Below, piece after piece: positions 15,726 through 23,124 of a stretch of DNA of 47,583 nucleotides (its first letter is position 1; every line of letters starts with the position of its first letter). Under the pieces are notes generated by a model that searched no databases, was not told the DNA's origin, and was given only the letters and a program-made list of their open reading frames with translations. The translations under genes and the position numbers were made by a program. This DNA comes from Actinomycetota bacterium. GTDB taxonomy: Bacteria > Actinomycetota > Thermoleophilia > Solirubrobacterales > Solirubrobacteraceae. The DNA lies in NCBI GenBank assembly GCA_005883215.1, contig VAYS01000011.1, forward strand, positions 1-47,583, given 5' to 3'.

Positions 15726-16870
15726 ACCGGAACCTCCTCAGGGTAGGACTCTCGAGTCTCTCGCACCGAAGCGGCGAAGACGTCCTCCATGCTGGCGCCC
15801 GCCTCGAGCATCCGGCGCTGGCGCTGGGCGCCGTTGCCCTCGACGGTCACGGCCTCGAGCCCGAGCTCTGCGCGCACCGGCTCGGTCCACGCCGCCAACC
15901 GCTCGGCCGCCCCGGTCGCCGGATACTCCTCGGCCTTCTCCAAGTCGATCAGCCGCCCGTCGAGGCCGAAGCGGATCGCCCGCCACATGTTCTCCTCGAT
16001 CATCCGGGGCTCGGGGTCGAATAACGGCCGCCCTTCATCGAGATCGCGCGCGGCCTGGGCGATGCAGGCGACCATCAGCGCCGCCAGCGCCTCGGACTCG
16101 GCGCTCGTCGCCTGCGCGTCGCAGATGCGTAGCTCGACCGTGCCGAAGGCGAAGTGCGGCCGCACCGACCACCACACCTGGGTGTATTCGACGATCGAGC
16201 GGGTGTGCACCAGGAACTCGATGTACCGGCGGTAGGCGTCCCATCCGCCGAAGGAGTCGGGCACGCCACAGCGGGGGAAGCTCTTGGTGAAGATCTGGGT
16301 GCGCGCCGACGCCAGGCCGCTGTCGCGTCCGTCCACGAAGGGGGAGTTGGCCGAGATCGCCAGCAGCAGGGGGAGCAGGGGCCGCAGGCGGTCACACACG
16401 CGGACCGCGCGATCGGCGTCCCGGATCCCGACGTGAACGTGGAGGCTAAAGCTGTTGTTGCGCCAGGCGACATAGCGCAGGCCCTCCTCCACGCGCCGGT
16501 AGTGCTCGGTATCGATGATCGGCTGCTCGCGATAGTCAGCCCAGGGATGGGTGCCGGTGGCTCCCAGCTCCGCGCCCCGCTCCGAGACCAAGGCGAACAG
16601 GCGACGGCGGTTATCGCGCTGACGCGCAAGCGCGTCGTGAAAGTCGGCTCCCGCCCCCGAGATGATCTCGATCTCCGAGGAGATCAGTTCGCCTGTGATG
16701 TGGTCGGCCAGGTGCGGATCATCGCGCCGGGCCACGTCGCGCAGCTCCTCGAAGCGCGGCACCAGGTCCAGCGTCGTGGGGTCGAGGATGGCGAACTCCT
16801 CCTCTATGCCCACGGTGAGGTCCTGGGCGGAGGCGAAGGTCTCGGCGGCCTGATCGAGCTCGAGCGTCAC
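15722..16870 (-). CDS. GCS2-type carboxylate-amine ligase (YbdK-like glutamate-cysteine ligase family)
   Basis: 382 residues from GTG at 16870. It contains VGIEEEFAILDP at the start (metal and ATP site Glu residues), GELISSEIEI, GTHPWADY, NNSFSLHVHVGI and, near residue 240, FGTVELRICDAQ, the ordered motifs of the GCS2/YbdK family. These enzymes ligate glutamate to an amine, classically cysteine, with weak or uncertain specificity in YbdK-type members. Its operon neighbours rex and a glutaredoxin-like gene fit thiol or redox metabolism, but the true substrate cannot be read from sequence. Confidence 0.88.
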   Translation of the reverse strand: MTLELDQAAETFASAQDLTVGIEEEFAILDPTTLDLVPRFEELRDVARRDDPHLADHITGELISSEIEIISGAGADFHDALARQRDNRRRLFALVSERGAELGATGTHPWADYREQPIIDTEHYRRVEEGLRYVAWRNNSFSLHVHVGIRDADRAVRVCDRLRPLLPLLLAISANSPFVDGRDSGLASARTQIFTKSFPRCGVPDSFGGWDAYRRYIEFLVHTRSIVEYTQVWWSVRPHFAFGTVELRICDAQATSAESEALAALMVACIAQAARDLDEGRPLFDPEPRMIEENMWRAIRFGLDGRLIDLEKAEEYPATGAAERLAAWTEPVRAELGLEAVTVEGNGAQRQRRMLEAGASMEDVFAASVRETRESYPEEVPV

Positions 16871-16899
16871 GGTTTGGCGCTCGGGGGAGCGCGTCCTTC

Positions 16900-17577
16900 T
16901 CAGGTCAAATAAAAGTACAGCGCGTAGAGCAGATCCACCGCGGGGCTGGAGGTGTGGACGGTCACCTCGGGCGGGACCTGCAGCAGCGACTCGCTGTAGT
17001 TGAAGATGATCTTGACGCCGGCGTCGACCAGGTCGTCGGCCAGGGGCTGGGCAGCCTGGTTGGGGACGGCCAGCACCCCCACCACGATGTCCTCGTCTTC
17101 GACGACGCTGTTGAGCTCGGTCACGTGGCGGACCTCGTGCGCCCCCACCTGGGTGCCCACCTTCTTCGAGTCGTTGTCGAAGATCGCCACCACGCGGAAC
17201 CCATGGTCGGCGAAGATGTCCGACGAGGCGATCGCCTTGCCGAGATGGCCGGCGCCGAACAGGGCGATGTTGTGTTGGCCCGCGGTGCGCAGGATCTTGC
17301 GGATCTGCGACACCAACGAGTCGACGTTGTAGCCCACCCCCCGCTTGCCGAACTTGCCAAACCCTGATAGGTCGCGCCGGATCTGCGTCGAGTTGACGTG
17401 GGTGTAGTCCGAAAGCTCTTGGGAGGAGATCGTCTCCTTGCCCATCTTCTTGGCCTGGGTGAGCACTTGGAGGTAGCGCGACAGGCGCGCCGCGACGCCC
17501 AGCGACAGGCGCTCGGCGCCGATCGCGTCGCGGTAGACCGGCGCTTCCGCGGGCTGGGTGAGCTCGTTGAAGCTCAT
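16900..17577 (-). CDS. rex: Redox-sensing transcriptional repressor Rex
   Basis: 225 residues. N-terminal winged helix (about 25-85) with the family hallmark VNSTQIRRDLSGFGKFGKRG; then a Rossmann NAD(H) domain with LFGAGHLGKA (about 107-116) and the dimer-swap C-terminal helix ending LLYALYFYLT. Rex represses respiratory and fermentative genes and leaves DNA when NADH rises. No clear Rex operator was found upstream. The start ATG overlaps the stop of the glutaredoxin gene (ATGA). Confidence 0.96.
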   Translation of the reverse strand: MSFNELTQPAEAPVYRDAIGAERLSLGVAARLSRYLQVLTQAKKMGKETISSQELSDYTHVNSTQIRRDLSGFGKFGKRGVGYNVDSLVSQIRKILRTAGQHNIALFGAGHLGKAIASSDIFADHGFRVVAIFDNDSKKVGTQVGAHEVRHVTELNSVVEDEDIVVGVLAVPNQAAQPLADDLVDAGVKIIFNYSESLLQVPPEVTVHTSSPAVDLLYALYFYLT

Positions 17578-17837
17578 CGCGCTGACTCTAGATCACGGCC
17601 CAAGCCCGTGAGCCGCGCCCGCAGCCGGGCCTCGTCGACGAACAGGTCGAACATCTCCTGTCCGTCGACCTCGACCACCGGGATCCGCTCCAGGTAGATC
17701 CGATGCAGGCGGTCGTCGAGCGTGATGTCGCGCTCGCGCAGCTCGAAGTGCTGGTCCCGGCGCACTCGCTCCAGGACCGCGCGGGCCTCCTCGCACAGGT
17801 GGCAGCCGGGCGCCCCGTAGAGCGTCACCACCGTCAT
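17574..17837 (-). CDS. Glutaredoxin-like (DUF836) thiol protein
   Basis: 87 residues from ATG at 17837. A thioredoxin-fold mini-protein: VTLYGAPGCHLCEEA with the redox pair C12-x2-C15, then RIPVVEVDGQEMF with the cis-Pro loop. ATGA overlaps on both sides couple it to tsaD and rex. It probably reduces disulfides or mixed disulfides; no specific partner is visible. Confidence 0.88.
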   Translation of the reverse strand: MTVVTLYGAPGCHLCEEARAVLERVRRDQHFELRERDITLDDRLHRIYLERIPVVEVDGQEMFDLFVDEARLRARLTGLGRDLESAR

Positions 17838-18910
17838 CGCACCGGCCCCTGGGCGCCGGTGGCCCCACTCGCTGCAGCGCTGGCCGCGACCGGGGCACCG
17901 ACGTCGGGGCGGGCCTGCCCGGAGGCGTAGGCGTCGAGGCCCAGGTAGTCGGGGTAGGCGAGGCGCGGTGAGAACCGCGCCGCACTTGCGATCATGGCGG
18001 CGTTGTCGGTGCACAGCGCGGGCGGCGGGACCTTCATCGGGACCCCGATCGCGCTCAGGCGCTCGCGCAGCCGGGCGTTAGCGGCCACCCCGCCCCCCAC
18101 CGCCAACCGTCCCAGTCCGCTGGACTCGAGCCCCTGCTCCACCCGGGTGGCGAGCGCCTCCACGATTGCCCGCTGGTAGGAGGCGGCCAGGTCCGCGCGG
18201 CGGCGCTCTGCTTCGGCGCCCAGCTCGCGGACGCGATAGAGCAATGCCGTCTTGAGCCCGGCGAAGGAGAAGTCGAGCCCGTTGGCCATCGGACCCCGGC
18301 GCCCCCCGCGCCCCAGTCCGGTGGGGAACGGGAATGCCTCGGCGTCGCCCTCGAGCGCCAAGCGCTCCAGGTGGGGGCCACCGGGGAAGGGCAGCCCGAG
18401 CAGGCGCGCGCCCTTGTCGACGGCCTCGCCGGCGGCATCGTCGAGGGTGCTGCCCAGGACCTCGTACCCCGCGGTGTCCCGCACCGCCGCCAAGAAGGTG
18501 TGACCGCCGCTGGCGATCAGGCACAGGAAGGGAGGCGGGAAGGGATCGGGCTCCAGGAAGTTGGCCGCGACGTGGCCCTGCAGATGGTCCACCGGCGCGA
18601 GCGGCAGCCGGCGGGCGGCGGCGATCGCCTTGGCGCTGGCCAGGCCGACGAGCAGCGCCCCCACCAGCCCGGGGCCCTGGGTGACAGCCACCGAATCCAG
18701 CTCGGCGAGCGTGGTGTCCGCCCGCGCCAGCGCGTCCGCGAGGACAGCATTGACCAGCTCCAGGTGCTGGCGGGAGGCGACCTCGGGCACCACCCCGCCG
18801 AAGCGGTCGTGTACCCCCTGGGAGGAGATCACGTTCGAGCGCACCTCACCCCGGTCGGTGACCACCGCCGCACACGTGTCGTCGCAGCTGGTTTCGAGTC
18901 CCAGGATCAC
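17834..18910 (-). CDS. tsaD: tRNA N6-threonylcarbamoyltransferase TsaD
   Basis: 358 residues from GTG at 18910. It transfers the threonylcarbamoyl group to A37 of ANN-decoding tRNAs. Visible: GLETSCDDTCAAVV at the N-terminus, metal-binding HLQGH (109-113), CLIASGGHT, FPGGPHLE, GGGVAANARLR and CTDNAAMIA. All ASKHA-fold landmarks are intact and the length is normal. The Ala-rich C-terminal tail (about 20 residues) is an extension. It forms the t6A operon with tsaB and tsaE upstream. Confidence 0.97.
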   Translation of the reverse strand: MILGLETSCDDTCAAVVTDRGEVRSNVISSQGVHDRFGGVVPEVASRQHLELVNAVLADALARADTTLAELDSVAVTQGPGLVGALLVGLASAKAIAAARRLPLAPVDHLQGHVAANFLEPDPFPPPFLCLIASGGHTFLAAVRDTAGYEVLGSTLDDAAGEAVDKGARLLGLPFPGGPHLERLALEGDAEAFPFPTGLGRGGRRGPMANGLDFSFAGLKTALLYRVRELGAEAERRRADLAASYQRAIVEALATRVEQGLESSGLGRLAVGGGVAANARLRERLSAIGVPMKVPPPALCTDNAAMIASAARFSPRLAYPDYLGLDAYASGQARPDVGAPVAASAAASGATGAQGPVR

Positions 18911-18920
18911 CGGCGCGTGA

Positions 18921-19448
18921 CTAGCGCATGCGGACGCGGCCGAGGTTGGGCACGTCGTCCATCGAGCCCGCCAGCGTGGCCGGCGTACGCCACATGATCA
19001 GGGCGTCCTCGCCGTTGTCGTGGTAGTAGCGGCGCCTGAAGCCGGCGGCCATGAATCCCTCGCGCTCGTACAGGCGAATGGCCCCGGCGTTCGAGGGACG
19101 GACCTCGAGCGTGAGGCGGCTGTCGGGCCCGGCCAGCTCGAACAGGCGGTGCAGCAACTCCGTACCGATGCCCTGGTTCTGCTCGCTGGGATCGATCGCC
19201 ACGTTCATCAGATGCCAGGCGGCGTCGTATCGCGAGCAGATGAGATAGCCGATCATCCGTCCCCGCCGGCGCGCCGCCAGGCAGATGCCCGAGGGCTTTG
19301 AGAGCTCGACCACGAACATGGCCAGCGACCAGGGCGTCGGGAACGCCCGCCGCTCGACGGCCAACACGTGGGCGAGATCCGAGTAGCCGAGGCGACGGAT
19401 CTCCAGCGGCGCTTGGTCGGTGGAAATGCGGGTGGCTGGCTCGGTCAT
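18921..19448 (-). CDS. rimI: GNAT N-acetyltransferase RimI (ribosomal protein S18 alanine acetyltransferase family)
   Basis: 175 residues from ATG at 19448, chosen for the ATGA overlap with tsaB. GNAT landmarks: VERRAFPTPWS (RimI signature), the acetyl-CoA loop QNQGIGTELL, then LEVRPSNAGAIRLYEREGF. The C-terminal segment YYHDNGEDALIMW is the RimI-type ending. It acetylates an N-terminal amine, classically that of S18. Placement between tsaB and tsaD is the common bacterial order. Confidence 0.93.
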   Translation of the reverse strand: MTEPATRISTDQAPLEIRRLGYSDLAHVLAVERRAFPTPWSLAMFVVELSKPSGICLAARRRGRMIGYLICSRYDAAWHLMNVAIDPSEQNQGIGTELLHRLFELAGPDSRLTLEVRPSNAGAIRLYEREGFMAAGFRRRYYHDNGEDALIMWRTPATLAGSMDDVPNLGRVRMR

Positions 19449-20203
19449 CGGCGGGAGGCACGCAGGGCCACCTCGGCGTCGGGTTCCCGAAGATAGTCCG
19501 GGTTCACCGCCTCCCACGCCTGCGGGGGGGCAGCTGCGGCGAGCCGGCAAAGGGCCTCCCCGTCCACGCGATGAAGCGACGAATCGTCCGGTGGAACCAC
19601 GACCCCAGCGGGTTCAAGGTGGCCCCGAAATCGTATCGCCCCGTCGCCCACGCCCCACCAACCTTCCCCGTCGGGCAACCCTTCTACGAGCTGGCCGAGA
19701 CCATCCGGCGAGACGGCGGCGGCCGCCGCCACCTCGTCGGGCCCCGCCGGCGAGCCCCGGAACGCAGCGACGAACGCCTCCCCGCGACGGGCATCCAGCG
19801 CGGTGAGCACGCCGGGCGCGGCCGCCGCCGCCAGCGTGTCGCGGCCCCCACCCGCCCGGCCGGCGCCCTCGGTGCCCAGGCCGAGCACGACGGCGGCCAG
19901 CGTGCGCAACGTGGAGACCCCGACCAGCGGCACGTCCGCGCTCTGGGCCAGCCCGCGAGCGGTGGCCACGCCGATGCGCAGGCCGGTGAAGCTGCCGGGG
20001 CCCACGCCCACCCCCACCCGCTCGATGTCCTCCCATCCCAATCCGGCGCGGCGAAGGGCCCGGTCGGCCAGCGCGAGCACCAGCTGGGCGTGCCGCGGGC
20101 GTTCGCCCGGGGAGGGGTCGTCGCGCTCCTGGCCGACGGCGGCCCCGGCCAGGACGCCGACGACCGTGGAAGGCGTCGCCGTGTCCAGCGCGAGCAGATT
20201 CAC
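19445..20203 (-). CDS. tsaB: t6A synthesis protein TsaB
   Basis: 252 residues from GTG at 20203 (GTGA overlap with tsaE). N-terminal ASKHA motif NLLALDTATPSTVVGV; conserved VGVGVGPGSFTGLRIGVATARGL region split by one substitution; then ALDARRGEAFVA. TsaB lacks the metal-binding His pair of TsaD and acts as its scaffold. The C-terminal half is variable, as usual. Confidence 0.95.
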   Translation of the reverse strand: MNLLALDTATPSTVVGVLAGAAVGQERDDPSPGERPRHAQLVLALADRALRRAGLGWEDIERVGVGVGPGSFTGLRIGVATARGLAQSADVPLVGVSTLRTLAAVVLGLGTEGAGRAGGGRDTLAAAAAPGVLTALDARRGEAFVAAFRGSPAGPDEVAAAAAVSPDGLGQLVEGLPDGEGWWGVGDGAIRFRGHLEPAGVVVPPDDSSLHRVDGEALCRLAAAAPPQAWEAVNPDYLREPDAEVALRASRR

Positions 20204-20652
20204 CGGGCCGGGTGCCCCGCGATGCGAATCTGCCGACGATCGGCCCCGAGGTGCTCGATGCTCACCTGCACGGTGGCGTCGGCGAGCGCCTGGCCTGAGC
20301 GCCCGGGCCATTCCACGAACACGACCCGGTCGGGCCCCAGGTAGTCGTCGAGCAATCCCGGCGCCTCATCGTCCATACCGGCAAGGCGAAAGAGGTCGAG
20401 GTGAGCCACCGCGAGGTCCGTGCCCTGGTAGAGCTGCCCGAGCACGAAGGTCGGGCTGGTGACCGGCCCGGTCACCCCCAGCGCACGGCACGCCCCGCGC
20501 ACGAAGGTGGTCTTTCCCGCGCCGAGATCTCCCGCGACCAGCACCACGTCGCCGGGCCCGAGGCCCGCGCCTACGCGCGACCCGACCGCCTCGGTCTCGG
20601 CCGGGTCTGCGGTCTCGATCGGCTGGGCCGACCGCTCAGAGGCGGCTGGCAT
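20200..20652 (-). CDS. tsaE: t6A synthesis ATPase TsaE
   Basis: 150 residues. P-loop GDLGAGKTTF (41-50), the conserved VTSPTFVL segment, HLDLFRL and the FVEWPGR motif identify TsaE, the ATPase of the TsaBDE complex. Its ATG at 20652 lies 17 nt inside the end of the LPxTG gene, an unusual overlap of a surface-protein gene with a tRNA-modification gene. Confidence 0.96.
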   Translation of the reverse strand: MPAASERSAQPIETADPAETEAVGSRVGAGLGPGDVVLVAGDLGAGKTTFVRGACRALGVTGPVTSPTFVLGQLYQGTDLAVAHLDLFRLAGMDDEAPGLLDDYLGPDRVVFVEWPGRSGQALADATVQVSIEHLGADRRQIRIAGHPAR

Positions 20653-21136
20653 CGACCGTGCGCAGGCGCAGGCCGATCCCCGTCATCAGCAGCGCCAACC
20701 CCACCAGCGCCTCCCAGGAGACGTCGAAGCCGGTCCTGGGCAGGCCGCCGGCCGCCGTCCGGCTCGAGGACGAGGAGACGCCCGAGGAACCAGATCCCGA
20801 GGTCGAGGAGGCGCTGCGGCCCGATGAGCCGCGGTGGGCCGGTGGTCCGGGGGTCAGCGAGGACGCCCCGGAGCCCGAACCGGAGGAGCCCGAGCCCGAA
20901 GAGCCCGAGGAGCCCGAGTCCGCCGAGCGGGTCCCCGAGCTCGAGTGCCGAACGGGCGAGCGATGACCGGACCCCGAGCGGTGGCCGGATCCCGAGCGGT
21001 GCCCGGACCCCGAGCGGTGGCTTCCGGCGAATGGGTCCTGGTACTGATTGTCGGCCCCGGACTGGGCGTGGGCGACGGCCGGAGCGCCGACCGCCAGCGC
21101 GGCGGCCAGGGTCGCGATGCGGCGCAGCTGCAGCAC
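20636..21136 (-). CDS. LPxTG-type sortase-anchored surface protein, Ser/Gly-rich
   Basis: 166 residues from GTG at 21136, chosen because TACAGT lies 7 nt upstream and a signal peptide follows (LQLRR, hydrophobic, AHAQS). The mature region is low complexity: GSGHRS repeated three times, then Ser/Gly stretches. The C-terminus is a sorting signal: LPRTG at about 132, a hydrophobic helix (about 142-155) and a basic tail (RLR). Expected to be linked to the wall by a sortase, none of which is in this window. A Ser/Gly stalk would present nothing but itself, so a spacer or glycosylated coat role is possible. It heads the 14-gene minus-strand block. Confidence 0.75.
   Translation of the reverse strand: MLQLRRIATLAAALAVGAPAVAHAQSGADNQYQDPFAGSHRSGSGHRSGSGHRSGSGHRSPVRHSSSGTRSADSGSSGSSGSGSSGSGSGASSLTPGPPAHRGSSGRSASSTSGSGSSGVSSSSSRTAAGGLPRTGFDVSWEALVGLALLMTGIGLRLRTVDASRL
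20967..21019 (+). repeat. Three 17-bp tandem units in the LPxTG gene
   Basis: CCGGAYCCCGAGCGGTG at 20967, 20985 and 21003 (18-bp period) encodes the GSGHRS repeats on the minus strand. Prone to copy-number change. Confidence 0.85.
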
Positions 21137-21143
21137 GCGGGGA

Positions 21144-21149
21144 ACTGTA
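21144..21149 (-). promoter_or_regulatory. -10 element of the LPxTG/tsa operon, leaderless arrangement
   Basis: TACAGT on the minus strand, 7 nt before GTG at 21136, no SD between. Confidence 0.45.
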
Positions 21150-21229
21150 GAGGACCCCGTGGAGGCATCGCCCTCTGGCCCCGACCACCAGCTCCCACCG
21201 TCCTCCACGGTGCGCCGGGGTCGCTGAGA

Positions 21230-21235
21230 TAGCGT
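21230..21235 (+). promoter_or_regulatory. -10 element of the membrane TPR-like gene
   Basis: TAGCGT, 10 nt before ATG at 21246; no SD. Divergent from the LPxTG promoter about 80 bp away. Confidence 0.3.
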
Positions 21236-21245
21236 GCGCCGGGCC

Positions 21246-21680
21246 ATGCTGCGCCGCCCCGCCGCCGCCGCCGTTCCCCTCCAGCGCCTCCTGCTCGGGC
21301 TGGGGGCCTTGGCCCTGCTGGTGGCGCTGGCGTTCCAGCTCCACTGGGCGCGATTGGAGGGCACGGGCCACGATCTCGCCTCCCGGCGGGGCCTGGACCA
21401 GGCCGGGCTCGCCCGGGCCCAACGCGACTTCGAGCGGGTGCGGGCCCACGCTCCCGGCACCGACGCCCTAGTCGCCGAAGGCGAGCTCGCCCTCTTTCAC
21501 GGCCGGCCGGGCCAGGCCTTGGCGCCCCTCCTGGCCGCGGTCCGTGCCGAGCCCCAGAACGCCCTGGCCTGGCAGCTGATCGCCCAGGCCTCGGACGGTA
21601 TCGACGACCAGCTCGCCGCCCGCGCCGACGCCCAGCTCGACCGCCTCAAGCCTCCGCTGGGTCGTCGGCCAGCCCGATGA
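21246..21680 (+). CDS. Membrane-anchored TPR-like protein
   Basis: About 144 residues. One N-terminal membrane helix (about 11-30, LLLGLGALALLVALAF) and then two to three helical pairs resembling tetratricopeptide units (RAQRDFERVRAHAPGTDALV; PGQALAPLLAAVRAEPQNALAWQL). A protein of this shape could scaffold the polysaccharide enzymes encoded next to it, which is inference. A GTG at 21234 is also in frame. Its 3' end overlaps the convergent ligase gene by 35 bp. Confidence 0.65.
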   Translation: MLRRPAAAAVPLQRLLLGLGALALLVALAFQLHWARLEGTGHDLASRRGLDQAGLARAQRDFERVRAHAPGTDALVAEGELALFHGRPGQALAPLLAAVRAEPQNALAWQLIAQASDGIDDQLAARADAQLDRLKPPLGRRPAR

Positions 21681-23124
21681 GGGCGCCCGCGAGGACGAGG
21701 ACGGGAAGCGTCACCGCCGGCATCTGCCAGTCCCAGTCGATGCCGGCGTGCAACGCATAGACGCTGAGGACGGCCAACGATCCGGCCGCCAGCGCCGGCC
21801 GGCGTCTGTAGGCTCGGCGGGCCGCCCCCATCAGCCCGCCCGCCACGGCCGCGAGCAGGGCCAGGCCGATCAGCCCGAGCTCGGCCGCGGTCTCCAGGTA
21901 CAGCGAGTGGGCGTTGAGCGCGGGATCCTCGACGGTCCGGTGGCGTAACCAGGCGACCCGGAAGGCACCCGAGCCGGCGCCGATCAGGGGGTGGCGGGCG
22001 AACTGCGAGATGGCCACCCGCCAGTACTCGTAGCGGTTGGACTGGATCGACCCTAGGCGGGAGGTGGTCGCCCCGAACCCCGGGTTCTGAGCCCCGGGCG
22101 GGTGTTCGATCGCCCCGCCCAGCCCCACGGTGGCCAGGCACAGCACGAGCACCGCCACCGGGATCACCCGCCGGTGGCGGGCGAGCACCGGCTGCTCGCC
22201 GCCGAGCTGGCGGACGCGCCCGGCCACCGCCGCGGCGAACACCGCGAGCAGGCCGACCACCCCGAGCATCACCGCCCCCTCGAGCTCGCGCGCGCCCAGC
22301 GATCCCTCCAGCGCCCGGATCCCCGGCATCAGGTCCCCGGCCACGGCAGCCACACCGCCCAGTACGACCACCGCCACGATCACCCGGAGCTGGGCCGCCC
22401 GCGGATCGACGGCGAGCAATACCAGCAGGCCCACCGCCAAGGCGGCCAGAGCCCCGCGGGAGAACGACAGCAGGACCCCCACCGAGAGCGGCACCGCCGC
22501 CCCGGCCGCGGCCGCCGCGGTTCCCCGCGGGCGCTCGGGATCGGCCGCCACCCGCGCGCACAGGACGACGCCGATGGCCGCCACCAAGCCCATCGCGTTC
22601 CAGTAGGTAAGCGGCTGCTCGAGCCGCCCCCCGGCCGCCATGCCCCGGTGAAAATGCAAGAGCCCGGGCAGCAGCCGTTCCGAGAGCCCGTACCCCACCA
22701 CGACGAGGCTCCCGGCCGCCACCGCCAGCTCGGCGCCGCGCACCGCCCGGCGTCCGCGCACGAGCGCGGCGGCGGCGACCAAGGCACCGACGTACAGCAC
22801 CACCCGCTGGGCGTCGTGGCGGGCCACGTCGGCCAGCGGGGCCCACCGCTCCGAGAGCGCCTCCCAGCCTGCGAGCAGGGCCAGCCCGCCCACCGCCAGG
22901 CGCCCCGCCATGCTGCGGGGCAGCGGCACGGGCGCCGCGAGCGCGGCCACCAGCACCAGCGCCCAGGCCACGGCCGCGGCCCACAGGCGGGGCTCATCGA
23001 AATACCCGCCGGAGAAGAACGCGAGCGCGACCGGCCCGGCCAGGAGCAGGCTCAAGCCCGCCACTCGACCGGCCCGAATCACGCCGCGCCGGGACGCCAC
23101 GCGCGCCGCGCCCACGGCCGTCAC
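21646..23124 (-). CDS. O-antigen ligase / polymerase-like membrane protein
   Basis: 492 residues from GTG at 23124, set by the GTGA overlap with the upstream gene and by the start of the first helix. About 12 helices. The large extracytoplasmic loop carries SNRYEYWRVAISQFARHPLIGAG-type sequence followed by AHSLYLETAAELGLIG, the Wzy_C/WaaL signature (RxxxW...HPxxGxG...HNxYL). It would join or polymerise glycan repeat units on the outer face of the membrane. It is the last gene of a three-gene minus-strand operon with the GT-C protein and a GT2 enzyme. Confidence 0.85.
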   Translation of the reverse strand: MTAVGAARVASRRGVIRAGRVAGLSLLLAGPVALAFFSGGYFDEPRLWAAAVAWALVLVAALAAPVPLPRSMAGRLAVGGLALLAGWEALSERWAPLADVARHDAQRVVLYVGALVAAAALVRGRRAVRGAELAVAAGSLVVVGYGLSERLLPGLLHFHRGMAAGGRLEQPLTYWNAMGLVAAIGVVLCARVAADPERPRGTAAAAAGAAVPLSVGVLLSFSRGALAALAVGLLVLLAVDPRAAQLRVIVAVVVLGGVAAVAGDLMPGIRALEGSLGARELEGAVMLGVVGLLAVFAAAVAGRVRQLGGEQPVLARHRRVIPVAVLVLCLATVGLGGAIEHPPGAQNPGFGATTSRLGSIQSNRYEYWRVAISQFARHPLIGAGSGAFRVAWLRHRTVEDPALNAHSLYLETAAELGLIGLALLAAVAGGLMGAARRAYRRRPALAAGSLAVLSVYALHAGIDWDWQMPAVTLPVLVLAGALIGLADDPAEA

